The notes under the pieces: generated by a model | Told to the model about the DNA's origin: nothing | The model's database searches: none | The model's input: the letters and a program-made list of their open reading frames with translations, nothing else | Shown: positions 8,537-18,391 of the stretch, in pieces | How positions within the stretch are numbered: position 1 is the first letter of the stretch | Layout: each line of letters begins with the position of its first letter | Program-made: the position numbers and the translations under genes | Assembly (NCBI RefSeq): GCF_000963925.1 | Contig: NZ_BAMV01000018.1 | Span: forward strand, 62,001 to 126,000 | Length of the DNA: 64,000 bases | Origin: Acetobacter cibinongensis | GTDB taxonomy: Bacteria; Pseudomonadota; Alphaproteobacteria; Acetobacterales; Acetobacteraceae | Direction of reading: 5' to 3'

Positions 8537-9961
8537 ATGCCATTTGATATTTTGCCGCATCTTCCTGTTCTGACAGTAACAGTTATCCGCTTTATTCTGG
8601 TCACAACAGTTTCTTTGCATATCCTCCTTACAAAAAGAAATACGGCTTCCGCTATTGGCTGGATTGGGGCCTGTTTCCTCATGCCTGCTCTGGGTACAAT
8701 TTTGTACCTGATGTTTGGTATCAACCGTGTACGGCGTCTGGCAAAGCGCCTTGTTAGCGGGCGGTCGCCTCACAGACCCGCAACACATGATTCCTCCTGG
8801 AACCGTGAGCTGGAGGGGCAGTTTGCTCCCCTTGCTTTGATGGTGAGTAAACTAACAAGCCGTCCATTGGTCGGCGGTAATGAACTGACTTGCCTGCATG
8901 ATGGGGATGGCGCTTATCCGTTGATGTTGGAGGCCATCAAGAATGCCGAAAAAACGATTTTATTATGCTCCTATATTTTCAGAAACGATGAAATCGGTCA
9001 GGATTTTATTAGGGCTTTAATTGCGGCCCATAAGAGGGGCGTAAAAGTACATGTGCTGGTCGATGGTATTGGAAGCGGTTATTTTGTTTCCGGCGTATAC
9101 CGTCAGCTTAAACGGGCAGGGGTACCTTGTGCGCGTTTTATGCACTCCATGCTTCCGTGGCGCATGCCCTTCATAAACCTCCGTAACCACAAGAAAATTC
9201 TCGTTACGGATGGCACTATAGGGTTTATGGGTGGCCTTAATATTGCGGACGAAAACCGCGTCGCCCAACACCCTTCCCACCCTGTGTCAGACACGCATTT
9301 CAAACTACAAGGTCCAGTTGTCCGCCAGTTAGCTGAAGCAATGGCATGGGATTGGTATTTTGCGACACGGGAGTTGCTGGCTGGTTCTGAGTATTTTCAG
9401 GAACATGATTCGTCAGGCAATTCTGTGGCACGCATTGTAACTGCCGGCCCCGACACAGATCTGGAGAAAATAGAATTCACCATGCTGCAGGCCATTACTC
9501 TGGCGCGCAGACAAATCCGCATTATGACGCCTTATTTTATACCGGGGTCTCGCGTCATGTCAGAACTCGCTCTGGCCGCTTTACGGGGCGTTCAGGTTGA
9601 TCTGATTATCCCCCAAAAAAGTAATCACCCACCACTCGACTGGGCCTGCGCTGCCAACATCTCACCATTGCTGGACGCAGGGGTACGGGTCTGGTTGGTT
9701 GCACCACCATTTAACCACTCCAAGCTTATGGTTGTTGATCGGGCATGGTCTTTCGTTGGCAGTTCAAACCTTGATATTCGTAGCTTACGTCTGAATTTTG
9801 AAATTAATCTGGAAGCCTACGACACCACGTTTGCAGGCAGACTGGATGATTTCATGAGTGAAAAGCGTAATAGCCGCCTCACACATCATGACCTTGATAA
9901 ACGTAACCTGCTCATAAAAATCAGGGATGCCGCAGCGCGTTTGTGCATGCCTTATCTGTGA
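8537..9961 (+). CDS. cls: Cardiolipin synthase (phospholipase D family)
   Basis: A 474-residue membrane enzyme condensing two phosphatidylglycerols (or a related donor) into cardiolipin. Two N-terminal hydrophobic segments (about 10-30 and 38-62) are followed by two HKD motifs: H218-K220-D225 in NHKKILVTD and H394-K396-D401 in NHSKLMVVD. Both are complete, so the enzyme should be active. AAAGG upstream of ATG 8537 supports the start. The 3' end overlaps the convergent endonuclease/phosphatase-family gene by 10 bp. Confidence 0.93.
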   Translation: MPFDILPHLPVLTVTVIRFILVTTVSLHILLTKRNTASAIGWIGACFLMPALGTILYLMFGINRVRRLAKRLVSGRSPHRPATHDSSWNRELEGQFAPLALMVSKLTSRPLVGGNELTCLHDGDGAYPLMLEAIKNAEKTILLCSYIFRNDEIGQDFIRALIAAHKRGVKVHVLVDGIGSGYFVSGVYRQLKRAGVPCARFMHSMLPWRMPFINLRNHKKILVTDGTIGFMGGLNIADENRVAQHPSHPVSDTHFKLQGPVVRQLAEAMAWDWYFATRELLAGSEYFQEHDSSGNSVARIVTAGPDTDLEKIEFTMLQAITLARRQIRIMTPYFIPGSRVMSELALAALRGVQVDLIIPQKSNHPPLDWACAANISPLLDAGVRVWLVAPPFNHSKLMVVDRAWSFVGSSNLDIRSLRLNFEINLEAYDTTFAGRLDDFMSEKRNSRLTHHDLDKRNLLIKIRDAAARLCMPYL

Positions 9962-10656
9962 CGTTTTGACCCTATAGCCGTCAGATCAGGAATAAGACGG
10001 ACCAGAATAGGACGATGATCTGAGGCAAAAATCGGTAGCACACGGGCTTCTACGCAGCGCATACCGCGTACAAGGCAGCGATCAAGACGAATAGGCACGA
10101 CATCTACCATTTTGTGCGTAGTACCTTTTGGCCCGACATCCTGAAAACCCGGTACAAACGCTGGCCCAACAAGATTGAAGTCGCCCAGAATGGCACAGGG
10201 AGTTGGAATAAGTGCCGCAATACGGCGCAACTGCCGCCTGTTCAGCATTTGCCCATGTGACAAATGCACATTGGCGAGTGAAAATGTTCCACTCTCAATA
10301 ATCTGCACATGTCGTTTCACGACCGCGCCCGAAGGAATAGTGCATGCGCGTGGCGGCCGCGCAAATTCGTAACGGCTCCAGCAGGCAACCCCGTGAATAC
10401 GGCCGGGAAGAGGGGCTCGTGCGTAATATCCCCCCATCAGTTCCGGCAGTAAATCTATTTCCTCCGTTGCCTCCTGCATCAGGAGAATATCCGGTTGCTC
10501 AGCTTCCATAAGCGCAACCACATCATGCACTGTGGCCCCTGTCCTGCGGAGCAGGTTCCAACTGATGATCTTTGTGCTTTCAACGTCACGAACAAGAACA
10601 GGCTTTTTCTTTCTGGCTACCGCCTCGTTAAAAATGCGCAGAACGTGACGTTTCAT
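9952..10656 (-). CDS. Endonuclease/exonuclease/phosphatase family protein
   Basis: A 234-residue EEP-fold hydrolase. Motifs seen: SWNLLRR (N34), LMQEATEE (E62, metal ligand), a central NVHLSHGQ, ILGDFNLVGP, and the C-terminal SDHRPI with catalytic H214. No signal peptide is evident, so it is probably cytoplasmic. The substrate (nucleic acid, phosphoinositide-like or phospholipid) cannot be told from sequence. It follows the AI-2E family permease gene with a 4-nt overlap and is convergent with cls, hinting at a link to membrane lipid metabolism. Confidence 0.82.
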   Translation of the reverse strand: MKRHVLRIFNEAVARKKKPVLVRDVESTKIISWNLLRRTGATVHDVVALMEAEQPDILLMQEATEEIDLLPELMGGYYARAPLPGRIHGVACWSRYEFARPPRACTIPSGAVVKRHVQIIESGTFSLANVHLSHGQMLNRRQLRRIAALIPTPCAILGDFNLVGPAFVPGFQDVGPKGTTHKMVDVVPIRLDRCLVRGMRCVEARVLPIFASDHRPILVRLIPDLTAIGSKRHR

Positions 10657-11744
10657 GAGGATATGCTTCTGTTGTTTTCTGTTTGCAGCAGGTCAGACTG
10701 CCCGCGTCCGGCGTACTCGACAGTCAAGGTAAAGCCAACGGCCAGCAAAATAGGTCCGAGGAAAATACCTAAACCACCAAATGCCAGCACACCACCAATA
10801 ACACCCAGTACCGTCAGTAAGTAAGGAAGCTTACTACCACGCGCAATAAATAAAGGCCTGATGATATGGTCCGCCCCTGAAATGAAAATAATGCCGTACA
10901 GCAGCAAAGCTATTCCACGCCAGATCTGATGATCAACCAGCAACCATAGTGCTGCAGGAACCCAAACGAGCGGTGCGCCCACAGGCAGAACAGCAAGAAA
11001 TGATGCAAGTACCCCAAAAAGAACTGGTTCTGAAAGGTGAGTAAACCAGAAGCCCAAGCCTGTCAGAAGCCCTTGGATAATTGCGGTTCCTAAAATGCCA
11101 TACACCGTGCCACGAACAGTTCCACCAATCAGATGCAGATGCCGCCCTGCATGAGGACCGGCAATGCGCGTGATCACGGCTGTCAGTGTGTCCACCAAAG
11201 AAGACCCGCTCAGCCAGAAGAAAAAAGCAATGAACAGCGCCATAACAAGGTGGAGAGCGCCGTTGGCTATCTGCATCACCAATACAAGGAGAGATTGTGC
11301 AATATCACCTGCATAGGGCCGTATTTCTGTCCCGATGTGATCCACATTATGGAGCACATGGTCCCATTTTGAGGCAAGTTCCTGACCGAACATTGGTAAA
11401 GCAACCAGCCAGTGAGGTGGGGGAGGCAGGTCATGCGGCATACTAAGGAGCGCATTGAGTCGTACAGCCCAGCGCGGCCCTGCAGACACAGTTGCTGACG
11501 CCAGAAACGCCAGAGGGATCACAAAGCCCACCGCACAGAGCATCGTCATGATCATACTGGCGGTCACGGCGCGCATACGCCTGCGTAGATGCAGAAAAAC
11601 AGGCCAGGTCGTGTAAGTCACCACAGCCGCCCACATCAGGGCTGAGTAAAATGGGGCCAGAACCACAACACATCCGTAGGCTATGCCACACAGCAATAGG
11701 CCCAGTAGAATACGCTCAGTCGTGATACCGCTCTGGTTTTTCAT
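10653..11744 (-). CDS. AI-2E family (UPF0118/PerM) transporter
   Basis: A 363-residue polytopic membrane protein with paired N-terminal hairpin helices, a soluble middle region around residues 100-150 and a C-terminal bundle including VLGVIGGVLAFGGLGIFLGP, the conserved signature of the UPF0118 family. Members include TqsA (AI-2 export) and Na+/H+ antiporters; the substrate here is unknown. First gene of a two-gene minus-strand unit with the EEP hydrolase, divergent from sseA over 226 bp. Confidence 0.88.
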   Translation of the reverse strand: MKNQSGITTERILLGLLLCGIAYGCVVVLAPFYSALMWAAVVTYTTWPVFLHLRRRMRAVTASMIMTMLCAVGFVIPLAFLASATVSAGPRWAVRLNALLSMPHDLPPPPHWLVALPMFGQELASKWDHVLHNVDHIGTEIRPYAGDIAQSLLVLVMQIANGALHLVMALFIAFFFWLSGSSLVDTLTAVITRIAGPHAGRHLHLIGGTVRGTVYGILGTAIIQGLLTGLGFWFTHLSEPVLFGVLASFLAVLPVGAPLVWVPAALWLLVDHQIWRGIALLLYGIIFISGADHIIRPLFIARGSKLPYLLTVLGVIGGVLAFGGLGIFLGPILLAVGFTLTVEYAGRGQSDLLQTENNRSISS

Positions 11745-11970
11745 ACTGTCACTTAACCACGATTTTTTTGTTTTGTCTGGCTACTATAAGACTTTTTACA
11801 GGCTCCCTCTCTCGTTGAATGTCTTACTCTTGGTTGAGGCTGCCTCACTCCCGCCAATGCTGGTTCATTAGCGCATCAAATATTTTTTCTTGTTGGCTAC
11901 CCGATGTCGGGTCATCTTACTCTGACTTAGAATAGTGCTTCTATTCGTTTCGTATTGGAGAAGTTTGCGC

Positions 11971-12816
11971 ATGTCTCCCCTGCTATCCGTTCCCGGCCTT
12001 AAAAAGCTTCTCTCACATACGGACACTGTACGTATTCTGGATGCAACAGCCCTACTTCCGGGCGAAAGTACCAACCCCAAGCTCGGTTTCCAACGCGGCC
12101 ATATTCCCACCAGCGCGTACTTTGATATTGATGTTTTTTCCGACCCGGAAAGCAGCAAACCTCATACTGTACCCACACCCGCCCGCTTTGAGCGCCTCTT
12201 TGGGGCACTGGGTATTGCCAATTCAGACACGGTCGTATTTTACGATCAGGGGAACAGTGCCTCATCATGCCGCGGTTGGTGGCTTGCGCGCCTGTTTGGC
12301 CATGAAAATGTTTACGTTCTGGATGGTGGGCTGCCGGAGTGGCTGCGCCAAGAGGGCAGCGTAGAGCAGGGAGACGGTGTCAGCGCTCCGGCAGTGCTCT
12401 ATGTCAGCCACCCCTATTATGCCCGCCTCAAAGGTTTGGGGGATATGCTCGCCTGCGTTCAGAGTGGTTCAAATCCGATTATCGATGCCCGCTCGGCAGA
12501 CAGATTTTATGGACGCGTTCCAGAGCCACGCCCAGGCCTTGCGTCTGGACACATGCCAGGCGCCGTCAATATTCCCTTCAAACGTTTGCTAGACCCTTCT
12601 GGGCGTTTTTTGAGCGCAGACACTGTAAGACAGATTTTTGAAAGTCATGGAATTACGTCAACAAAACATGCCATTACCACATGCGGCTCAGGTATGACCG
12701 CGAGTGTTCTCAATGTCGGGCTTTGTCATGCTGGCTTCCCGGAAGGCGCATTGTATGACGGATCCTGGGCAGAATGGGGTGCCCAACCCAATACTCCTGT
12801 TACGAAGGAAGACTAG
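11971..12816 (+). CDS. sseA: 3-mercaptopyruvate sulfurtransferase
   Basis: A 281-residue protein with two rhodanese domains. The active-site loop in the second is CGSGMTA with Cys238; CGSG(V/M)T marks mercaptopyruvate sulfurtransferases rather than rhodaneses (CRKGVT). It transfers sulfur from 3-mercaptopyruvate to thiols or cyanide. The frame opens earlier, but TTGGAGAAG at 11955-11963 and the family N-terminus support ATG 11971. It is 7 bp upstream of metC, so two cysteine-sulfur enzymes form one unit. Confidence 0.92.
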   Translation: MSPLLSVPGLKKLLSHTDTVRILDATALLPGESTNPKLGFQRGHIPTSAYFDIDVFSDPESSKPHTVPTPARFERLFGALGIANSDTVVFYDQGNSASSCRGWWLARLFGHENVYVLDGGLPEWLRQEGSVEQGDGVSAPAVLYVSHPYYARLKGLGDMLACVQSGSNPIIDARSADRFYGRVPEPRPGLASGHMPGAVNIPFKRLLDPSGRFLSADTVRQIFESHGITSTKHAITTCGSGMTASVLNVGLCHAGFPEGALYDGSWAEWGAQPNTPVTKED

Positions 12817-12823
12817 AACTATT

Positions 12824-14038
12824 ATGACATCAGGCAATCAGGTCGCCCGCGGTTGGCAAAAACTGTCTTCCACTCTCGTCAGTCAGGCGCGGCCTGCTGG
12901 CCAAAAAGGTGGCACATCCATCAATTACCCGCTCACCCGTGGCTCAACTGTAGTTTTCCCCACTTTGGAAGATTTTCGCCATAAGGGCAGGGAGCGCTAC
13001 AACCATGAATATATTTATGGCGCTATGGGCACGCCAACCCAGCATGAGCTTGAAAAAGCCATAGCAACGCTTGAAGGGGGAAAAGACTGTCAGGTCGTCA
13101 GCTCCGGTTTAGCAGCCTGTACCGTTCCATTACTGGCATTCATGAAAGCAGGTGACCACCTTCTGCTACCCGATAGTGTTTATAGCCCTACGCGCCGTTT
13201 TGCAGAAAACACCCTGAAACGCTTTGGTGTTGAAACAACCTTTTACCCGCCTCAAGCTGACAGCAAAACTCTTCAGGCTTTGTTTAAGCCCACCACACGT
13301 ATCCTGTTTACCGAAAGTCCTGGTAGCCATACTTTTGAGGTTCAGGACATTCCTATGCTGGCGCGTCTGGCGCATGAAAATGATGCTTTACTGATGCTCG
13401 ACAATACGTGGGGTTTTGGCATTTTCGCCCCATTTGAGCACGGGGTTGATGTTTCCATTCAGGCGCTGACAAAATATGCCTCCGGCCATTCGGACGTGAT
13501 TGCAGGGGCCATCACCGTAAATACGACAGAACATTGGCATGTGTTGAGAGATGCCGCGATAGAACTTGGCCAGCTAGCGGGCCCAGATGACTGCTGGCTT
13601 ACTCTACGAGGCCTCCGCACAATGGGAGTACGGTTGGCACATCAGTCCCAAGCTGCACTTCAACTTGCTGAATGGCTGCAAACCCGCCCGGAAGTAGAAA
13701 CGGTTTTACACCCAGCCCTGCCCACATGTCCGGGCCATGAACTCTGGAAACGTGACTTTACCGGAGCAGGGAGCCTGTTTGGGGTCGTGCTCAAAGCCGG
13801 ATATACTCAGGAAAGCATGGAGACAATGATTGATGCGCTCCAGTTCTTTGGCATCGGTGCGTCCTGGGGCGGGTATGAAAGCCTGATTTTGCCAACATCC
13901 GGCAGCCTGACGCGGACCCACGAAGCCTCGACAGACGGAGCCGGGCCTTCATTCCGCCTACAGATTGGTCTTGAAAATCTGGAAGATCTACAAGCCGACT
14001 TGGAGAAGGCCTTCAGTCACCTGTCTTTAAAACGGTAA
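12824..14038 (+). CDS. metC: Cystathionine beta-lyase
   Basis: A 404-residue Cys/Met-metabolism PLP enzyme. Lys217 in ALTKYASGHSDV is the PLP lysine; D193 in LMLDNTWGFG contacts the pyridine nitrogen; the YGAMGTPTQHELE segment (65-77) matches the MetC branch. It splits cystathionine into homocysteine, pyruvate and ammonia. The frame extends 120 nt upstream into sseA, but the short gap and family N-terminus favour ATG 12824; AAGGA is 14 nt upstream, a rather long spacing. The 3' end is 17 bp from the convergent comM. Confidence 0.93.
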   Translation: MTSGNQVARGWQKLSSTLVSQARPAGQKGGTSINYPLTRGSTVVFPTLEDFRHKGRERYNHEYIYGAMGTPTQHELEKAIATLEGGKDCQVVSSGLAACTVPLLAFMKAGDHLLLPDSVYSPTRRFAENTLKRFGVETTFYPPQADSKTLQALFKPTTRILFTESPGSHTFEVQDIPMLARLAHENDALLMLDNTWGFGIFAPFEHGVDVSIQALTKYASGHSDVIAGAITVNTTEHWHVLRDAAIELGQLAGPDDCWLTLRGLRTMGVRLAHQSQAALQLAEWLQTRPEVETVLHPALPTCPGHELWKRDFTGAGSLFGVVLKAGYTQESMETMIDALQFFGIGASWGGYESLILPTSGSLTRTHEASTDGAGPSFRLQIGLENLEDLQADLEKAFSHLSLKR

Positions 14039-14055
14039 AACCCACAGCCTGTACG

Positions 14056-15558
14056 TTAGGCCTGCCCTGCACGGAGGCGGTAAGTAGCCGCCTCCGCTAC
14101 ATGTGCCGAGTCAATATGGTCGCTTGCAGCAAGATCAGCTATGGTACGTGCTACGCGTAACAACCGCGTGTAGCCTCGGGCAGAAAAACGAAAGCGCGTG
14201 GCTATTTTCTGCGCCATCTCTTCTGCTGCCTGTGATATCCGCAAAACGTCTAACGAGGCCTCGGCATTCCTAATGCCATTTTGCCGGGCATATTGTCGGC
14301 TACGTGCCTCTTGCACACGCTGGGCAACAGGCGCGCTTGGCTCTCCGCCCGCCTCGGTCATATAGCTCAAAGGCGTGAAGGGTTGCATGGCAAGGCTGAT
14401 ATCTATTCTATCCAACAACGGCCCAGAGATCCGTGCCGCATAGTCTTCACCGCATCGAGGGGCTTTTTTACACTCCCTTGTAGCATCGCCTAAATATCCA
14501 CACCGACAGGGGTTCATGGCAGCCACAAACTGGAAACGGGCAGGGTAGGTTACCCGCGCCATGGCGCGGGCTATACTGACCTGGCCAGTTTCCAAAGGCT
14601 GGCGCAAAGCCTCCAAGGCTGCCTTTGAAAATTCAGGCAATTCATCCAGAAACAAAACCCCGTGGTCTGCAAGACTGATTTCACCTGGCCGTGCCTTGGC
14701 GCCGCCCCCTATCAAAGCAGCCTGACTGGCTGAATGATGAGGCTCACGATACGGCGGTCTGCGGAGCGGCTTACCATCCTTGAGCAAACCGGCTGCGCTA
14801 TATATGCGCGATACCTCCAAGCTTTCACGGTGAGTAAGGTCAGGCAAGAGACCGGGAAGGCGTGCGGCAAGCATGGATTTACCGGTACCGGGAGGCCCGG
14901 ACAGCAAAAGGGAGTGCCCTCCTGCTGCTGCCAGTTCCAGAACTCGGCGTCCTGTTTCCATACCTTTAATATCAGCAAGATCAGGAGTTGCCACGAGGGG
15001 CACAGAGCTTGTATCCACCGCCGAAAAGTCAGGCGGTGTTAGAATCTGTACACCGTTGAAGTGGTTGATAAGCGATAGCAAATCTGGGCTGGCCAAAATG
15101 GCAATGTCACCGCCACACAGGGCTTCTTCTCCCTGCGCTTGAGGGCAGACGAGGCCCATCTTCATAGTGGCTGCCTCAATAGCGCATGAGAGCACACCAG
15201 CGACCGGGTTGAGGCGACCATCCAGCGAGAGTTCACCGACTGCGGCAAAGCGCGCCACCGCCTCAAACGGAATGACCGCCATAGCAGCCAAGAGGGCCAG
15301 CGCTATCGGAAGGTCAAAATGAGAACCTTCCTTGGGAATATCGGCAGGAACCAGGTTGACGACTATTCTTTTGGCCGGGAGAGCGAGCCCGATAGACGTA
15401 AAAGACGCCCTTACACGCTCACGGGCTTCACCCACCGCCTTATCCGGCAAACCAACGATAAGAAACGCCGGTAAGCCTGAAGAGATCTGAACTTCAACCC
15501 ATACAGGCCGCGCCTCAATCCCTGCAAAGGCAAAACTGCGGATACGAGCGTTAATCAT
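14056..15558 (-). CDS. comM: YifB/ComM family Mg-chelatase-like AAA+ ATPase
   Basis: A 500-residue protein with an N-terminal Lon-protease-like ComM domain, Walker A GPPGTGKS at 221-228, Walker B VLFLDELPEF, and a C-terminal Mg-chelatase segment with SARGYTRLLRVARTIADL. ComM is a hexameric helicase that promotes branch migration during natural transformation; a role in DNA uptake here is inferred from the family. A CxCG..C cluster (CRCGYLGD and CKKAPRCG) between Walker B and sensor motifs is normal for the family. It lies 27 bp downstream of serA. Confidence 0.93.
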   Translation of the reverse strand: MINARIRSFAFAGIEARPVWVEVQISSGLPAFLIVGLPDKAVGEARERVRASFTSIGLALPAKRIVVNLVPADIPKEGSHFDLPIALALLAAMAVIPFEAVARFAAVGELSLDGRLNPVAGVLSCAIEAATMKMGLVCPQAQGEEALCGGDIAILASPDLLSLINHFNGVQILTPPDFSAVDTSSVPLVATPDLADIKGMETGRRVLELAAAGGHSLLLSGPPGTGKSMLAARLPGLLPDLTHRESLEVSRIYSAAGLLKDGKPLRRPPYREPHHSASQAALIGGGAKARPGEISLADHGVLFLDELPEFSKAALEALRQPLETGQVSIARAMARVTYPARFQFVAAMNPCRCGYLGDATRECKKAPRCGEDYAARISGPLLDRIDISLAMQPFTPLSYMTEAGGEPSAPVAQRVQEARSRQYARQNGIRNAEASLDVLRISQAAEEMAQKIATRFRFSARGYTRLLRVARTIADLAASDHIDSAHVAEAATYRLRAGQA

Positions 15559-15585
15559 CTCTCTCGTATCCTAAATCAACCCGTC

Positions 15586-16839
15586 TTATTTACCCTTATA
15601 AATCAGGCGGGCACGAACAGTCCCTTCCAGATTACGCAGGGCTGCAAGGATACGGTCATCAGCCTCAACGCTGTGGCCTGTATCTGCTTCCACAACCACG
15701 TACCCAATTTCACCATCAGTCTGGAGAAACTGCGCGGTCACGTTGCAGGTTTCCTGAAGGAAAATCTCGTTCAGCCGCATCATCATGCCTGGCACGTTAT
15801 GATGCACATGCATGAAACGTGTACCACGCGGGCTTTGCGGAAGCTGCACACCTGGGAAATTGACAGACCCAAATGTTGAACCAACATCTGAATATTCCAC
15901 CAGTTTCCGTGCTACCTCAACACCAATACGTTCCTGAGCTTCCGCTGTGGAACCACCGATATGGGGGGTCAGGATAACATTGTCCAAACCCTTCAGAGGC
16001 GTTTCAAGCTTGTCTCCCGCACCTTTTGGTTCCTTGGGGAACACGTCAATAGCAGCGCCAAGAAGGTGGCCGTCCTTCAGGGCTTCAGCCAGCGCATCCA
16101 GATCCACCACGTTGCCACGGGCGTTATTGATCAGGAAGGAGCCCTTTTTCATTGCCCTGATCTGCGCAGGACCCATCAAGTTTTCGGTGGTTGGGAGCTG
16201 CGGCACATGCAAGCTGACAACATCACTCTCGGCCAGCAGTTCTTCGAGCGTATCAATTGACCCGGCATTTCCGTGGCCCAGCTTATCGACCACGTCAAAA
16301 TACACCACACGCATCCCAAACGCTTCTGCCAACACAGAAAGCTGGGAGCCAATTGAGCCGTAACCCACAATCCCCAGCGTCTTACCGCGTACTTCCCAAC
16401 TGTTGGTTGCAGACTTGTTCCACTCCCCAGCGTGGCATGCAACGGAACGTGGGAAAATACGACGCATCAGCATCACAATTTCGCCCATCACAAGCTCAGC
16501 GACAGACCGCGTGTTGCTGTAAGGTGCGTTGAATACCGGAATGCCGTTCATGCGGGCGGCTTCAAGGTCTACCTGGTTTGTACCAATGCAGAAGCAGCCA
16601 ATAGCAACCAAGCGGTCTGCTGCCTCAATAACCTCTTTGGTCAATTGGGTGCGAGACCGGATACCAACGATATGAACACCTTCAAGCGCCTTTTTGAGGG
16701 CATCGCCTTCCAGCGCTCCCCTGTGGCGAACTACGTTTTCGTAACCGCTGGCTTTGAGCAGTGCGACGGCACTGTCGTGAATGCCCTCCAGCAGCAGAAT
16801 GCGGATCTTGTCCTTGGGGAGAGACAGTTGCGTGCTCAT
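15586..16839 (-). CDS. serA: D-3-phosphoglycerate dehydrogenase
   Basis: First step of serine synthesis: NAD-dependent oxidation of 3-phosphoglycerate. The 417-residue protein has the E. coli-type layout, with an NAD-binding GYGSIGSQ motif, the catalytic His in TPHIGGSTAEAQ and a C-terminal ACT domain (about 345-417) that in relatives mediates serine feedback. The N-terminus MSTQLSLPKDKIRILLLEG matches that class. Upstream in the same direction is hisN (87-bp gap). Confidence 0.96.
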   Translation of the reverse strand: MSTQLSLPKDKIRILLLEGIHDSAVALLKASGYENVVRHRGALEGDALKKALEGVHIVGIRSRTQLTKEVIEAADRLVAIGCFCIGTNQVDLEAARMNGIPVFNAPYSNTRSVAELVMGEIVMLMRRIFPRSVACHAGEWNKSATNSWEVRGKTLGIVGYGSIGSQLSVLAEAFGMRVVYFDVVDKLGHGNAGSIDTLEELLAESDVVSLHVPQLPTTENLMGPAQIRAMKKGSFLINNARGNVVDLDALAEALKDGHLLGAAIDVFPKEPKGAGDKLETPLKGLDNVILTPHIGGSTAEAQERIGVEVARKLVEYSDVGSTFGSVNFPGVQLPQSPRGTRFMHVHHNVPGMMMRLNEIFLQETCNVTAQFLQTDGEIGYVVVEADTGHSVEADDRILAALRNLEGTVRARLIYKGK

Positions 16840-16926
16840 ATCGGATGACCATACCTGTTGTGCCGAAGCGCAGGCCTATCGCAAAAAACAGAAAATTCCT
16901 AGATCTTGCACACAATAATCTCGGTT

Positions 16927-17733
16927 TTAGAGGGCCTGAGCCTTGCCGGATTGCAAGGTTGCAACGGCTTCAGCATGTAGCGCGGCATCGCCCACAGCAA
17001 GCACTGTACGGTCTCCGTCTGCGCGTAAGGGACTGCCATCCCATGCCGTTATTCTGCCCCCTGCGCCTTCAATGATAGGCACAAGAGCAGCCCAGTCCCA
17101 TGGGTTCATGTCGCATTCGGCGATAATATCTATCTGGCCTGCCGCGAGCAGACCATACGCATAACAGTCTCCACCCCACGTCATACGTTTGGTATGCTTT
17201 TTGAGCGCCTTCCAACCGTCATGAGGAGCCATTTCAAGCATTTCGGGAGAAGTGCAGGAGAGCTCTGCCTGAGCCAAGGCCGGGCAGGCCCGCGTTTTTG
17301 CCTCTCCACTCAGAGGAGACGTAAGGCTTGTCAAACGACCGGCCACACCAACCCATCTTTCCTGAGTCACGGCCTGATCAATAATCCCAAGGACAGGAAC
17401 ACCGTCTTCAAGCAACGCAATCAGCGTCCCGAACGTTGGACGACCCGTTACAAAGGCACGGGTTCCGTCTACCGGGTCCAGGAGCCAGCGATAGCGGGAC
17501 TGTTCGTTCTGGATGCCAAACTCTTCTCCAAAAATACCATGTTCGGGCAAACGCTCCGCCAGAATAGCCCGCATAACACGCTCTGCTGTTCGGTCCGCCA
17601 AGGTTACGGGGCTTTGGTCCTCTTTATCCACCACGGCCAAAGGAGCCCTGAACCAAGGCCTGATGACGCAACGTGCAGCGTCCGCCATCATGGTTGCAAC
17701 GCTCAGACACAGGTTCAGGTCTTCTTGATTCAT
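16927..17733 (-). CDS. hisN: Histidinol-phosphatase (inositol monophosphatase family, HisN)
   Basis: A 268-residue Mg-dependent phosphatase of the inositol monophosphatase superfamily. Metal ligands are in GEEFG (E70/E71) and LDPVDGTRAF (D86, D89), with the late NPWDWAAL motif holding the third Asp. The alphaproteobacterial HisN branch, which dephosphorylates histidinol phosphate, typically starts like this one and has ITAWDGSPL near the end. Its ATG overlaps the stop of the cytochrome gene upstream by 4 nt. A second family member lies at 32849-33646. Confidence 0.87.
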   Translation of the reverse strand: MNQEDLNLCLSVATMMADAARCVIRPWFRAPLAVVDKEDQSPVTLADRTAERVMRAILAERLPEHGIFGEEFGIQNEQSRYRWLLDPVDGTRAFVTGRPTFGTLIALLEDGVPVLGIIDQAVTQERWVGVAGRLTSLTSPLSGEAKTRACPALAQAELSCTSPEMLEMAPHDGWKALKKHTKRMTWGGDCYAYGLLAAGQIDIIAECDMNPWDWAALVPIIEGAGGRITAWDGSPLRADGDRTVLAVGDAALHAEAVATLQSGKAQAL

Positions 17734-18242
17734 TGGGAGTTTTTTCCTGCGGGTAAGGGTGCGGTAAGCGTGTGAAGATACGCTATAATATCTGCTCTCT
17801 GCGTCACAACGGGTATGCCCATGAGGGACATGCGTGTACCCGGTGCGAAATGTGCCGGTGCCGTCAGCCAGTCAGATAAATTTTGATCTGTCCAAGAATG
17901 GTTCTGCAAAGAACGAAGAGAGGCCGAATAAGAATAGGAGGTGACTGAGGCGATAGGACGGCCCACAACACCAGACAGATTTGGGCCAACCCCGTTTGAC
18001 GCACCCCGTTTGAAAGCATGGCAACTGGCACAAATTTGCCGTGCCAGTTCAGCACCACGGCTCACACTCGCTTGAGCGAGATAAGGCTGTATTGATACAT
18101 TCTCCAAACCGGGCAACGAAAAAGCCGGTTTTGCAGGCGCAGTATGTGGCACCACAACGTCACTCACGACATGACTGAACCACGCAACACCTACGCTCAT
18201 GACAATTGCCAAAGCCGCTTTATTGAGAAACACGCTATTCAT
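17730..18242 (-). CDS. Membrane-anchored c-type cytochrome (CycM/c552-like)
   Basis: A 170-residue protein with an uncleaved N-terminal hydrophobic anchor (about 7-25), a Pro/Ala linker and a class I cytochrome c domain. Heme is attached at CASCH (71-75); GPNLSGVVGRP and the late APGTRM (Met near 144, probable sixth ligand) follow the class I pattern. Such anchored cytochromes pass electrons from the bc1 complex to a terminal oxidase in alphaproteobacteria; acetic acid bacteria often rely on quinol oxidases, so its partner is unclear. It is translationally coupled to hisN. Confidence 0.87.
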   Translation of the reverse strand: MNSVFLNKAALAIVMSVGVAWFSHVVSDVVVPHTAPAKPAFSLPGLENVSIQPYLAQASVSRGAELARQICASCHAFKRGASNGVGPNLSGVVGRPIASVTSYSYSASLRSLQNHSWTDQNLSDWLTAPAHFAPGTRMSLMGIPVVTQRADIIAYLHTLTAPLPAGKNSQ

Positions 18243-18391
18243 ACTACCAGCCTGTTCCCCCTGTTGCGTTTAAGTTACAGCTTTCCTAGACTGCACGCCG
18301 CTTCCCCTGAAGCAAACGACCACCGCACATCGGTTTTTGTATCCACTGCGTTTCCAAGGCTATATTCCGTGCCTGATTGCCGAGCAAGTCG

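Noticed and set aside
8444-8788. Longer form of the yraN frame
   Set aside because: The N-terminal 115 codons have no family similarity, overlap the 5' part of cls on the other strand and are rich in Cys/Asn/Arg.
11868-12268. Minus-strand frames over the start of sseA
   Set aside because: They overlap the conserved rhodanese-domain gene and show no family resemblance.
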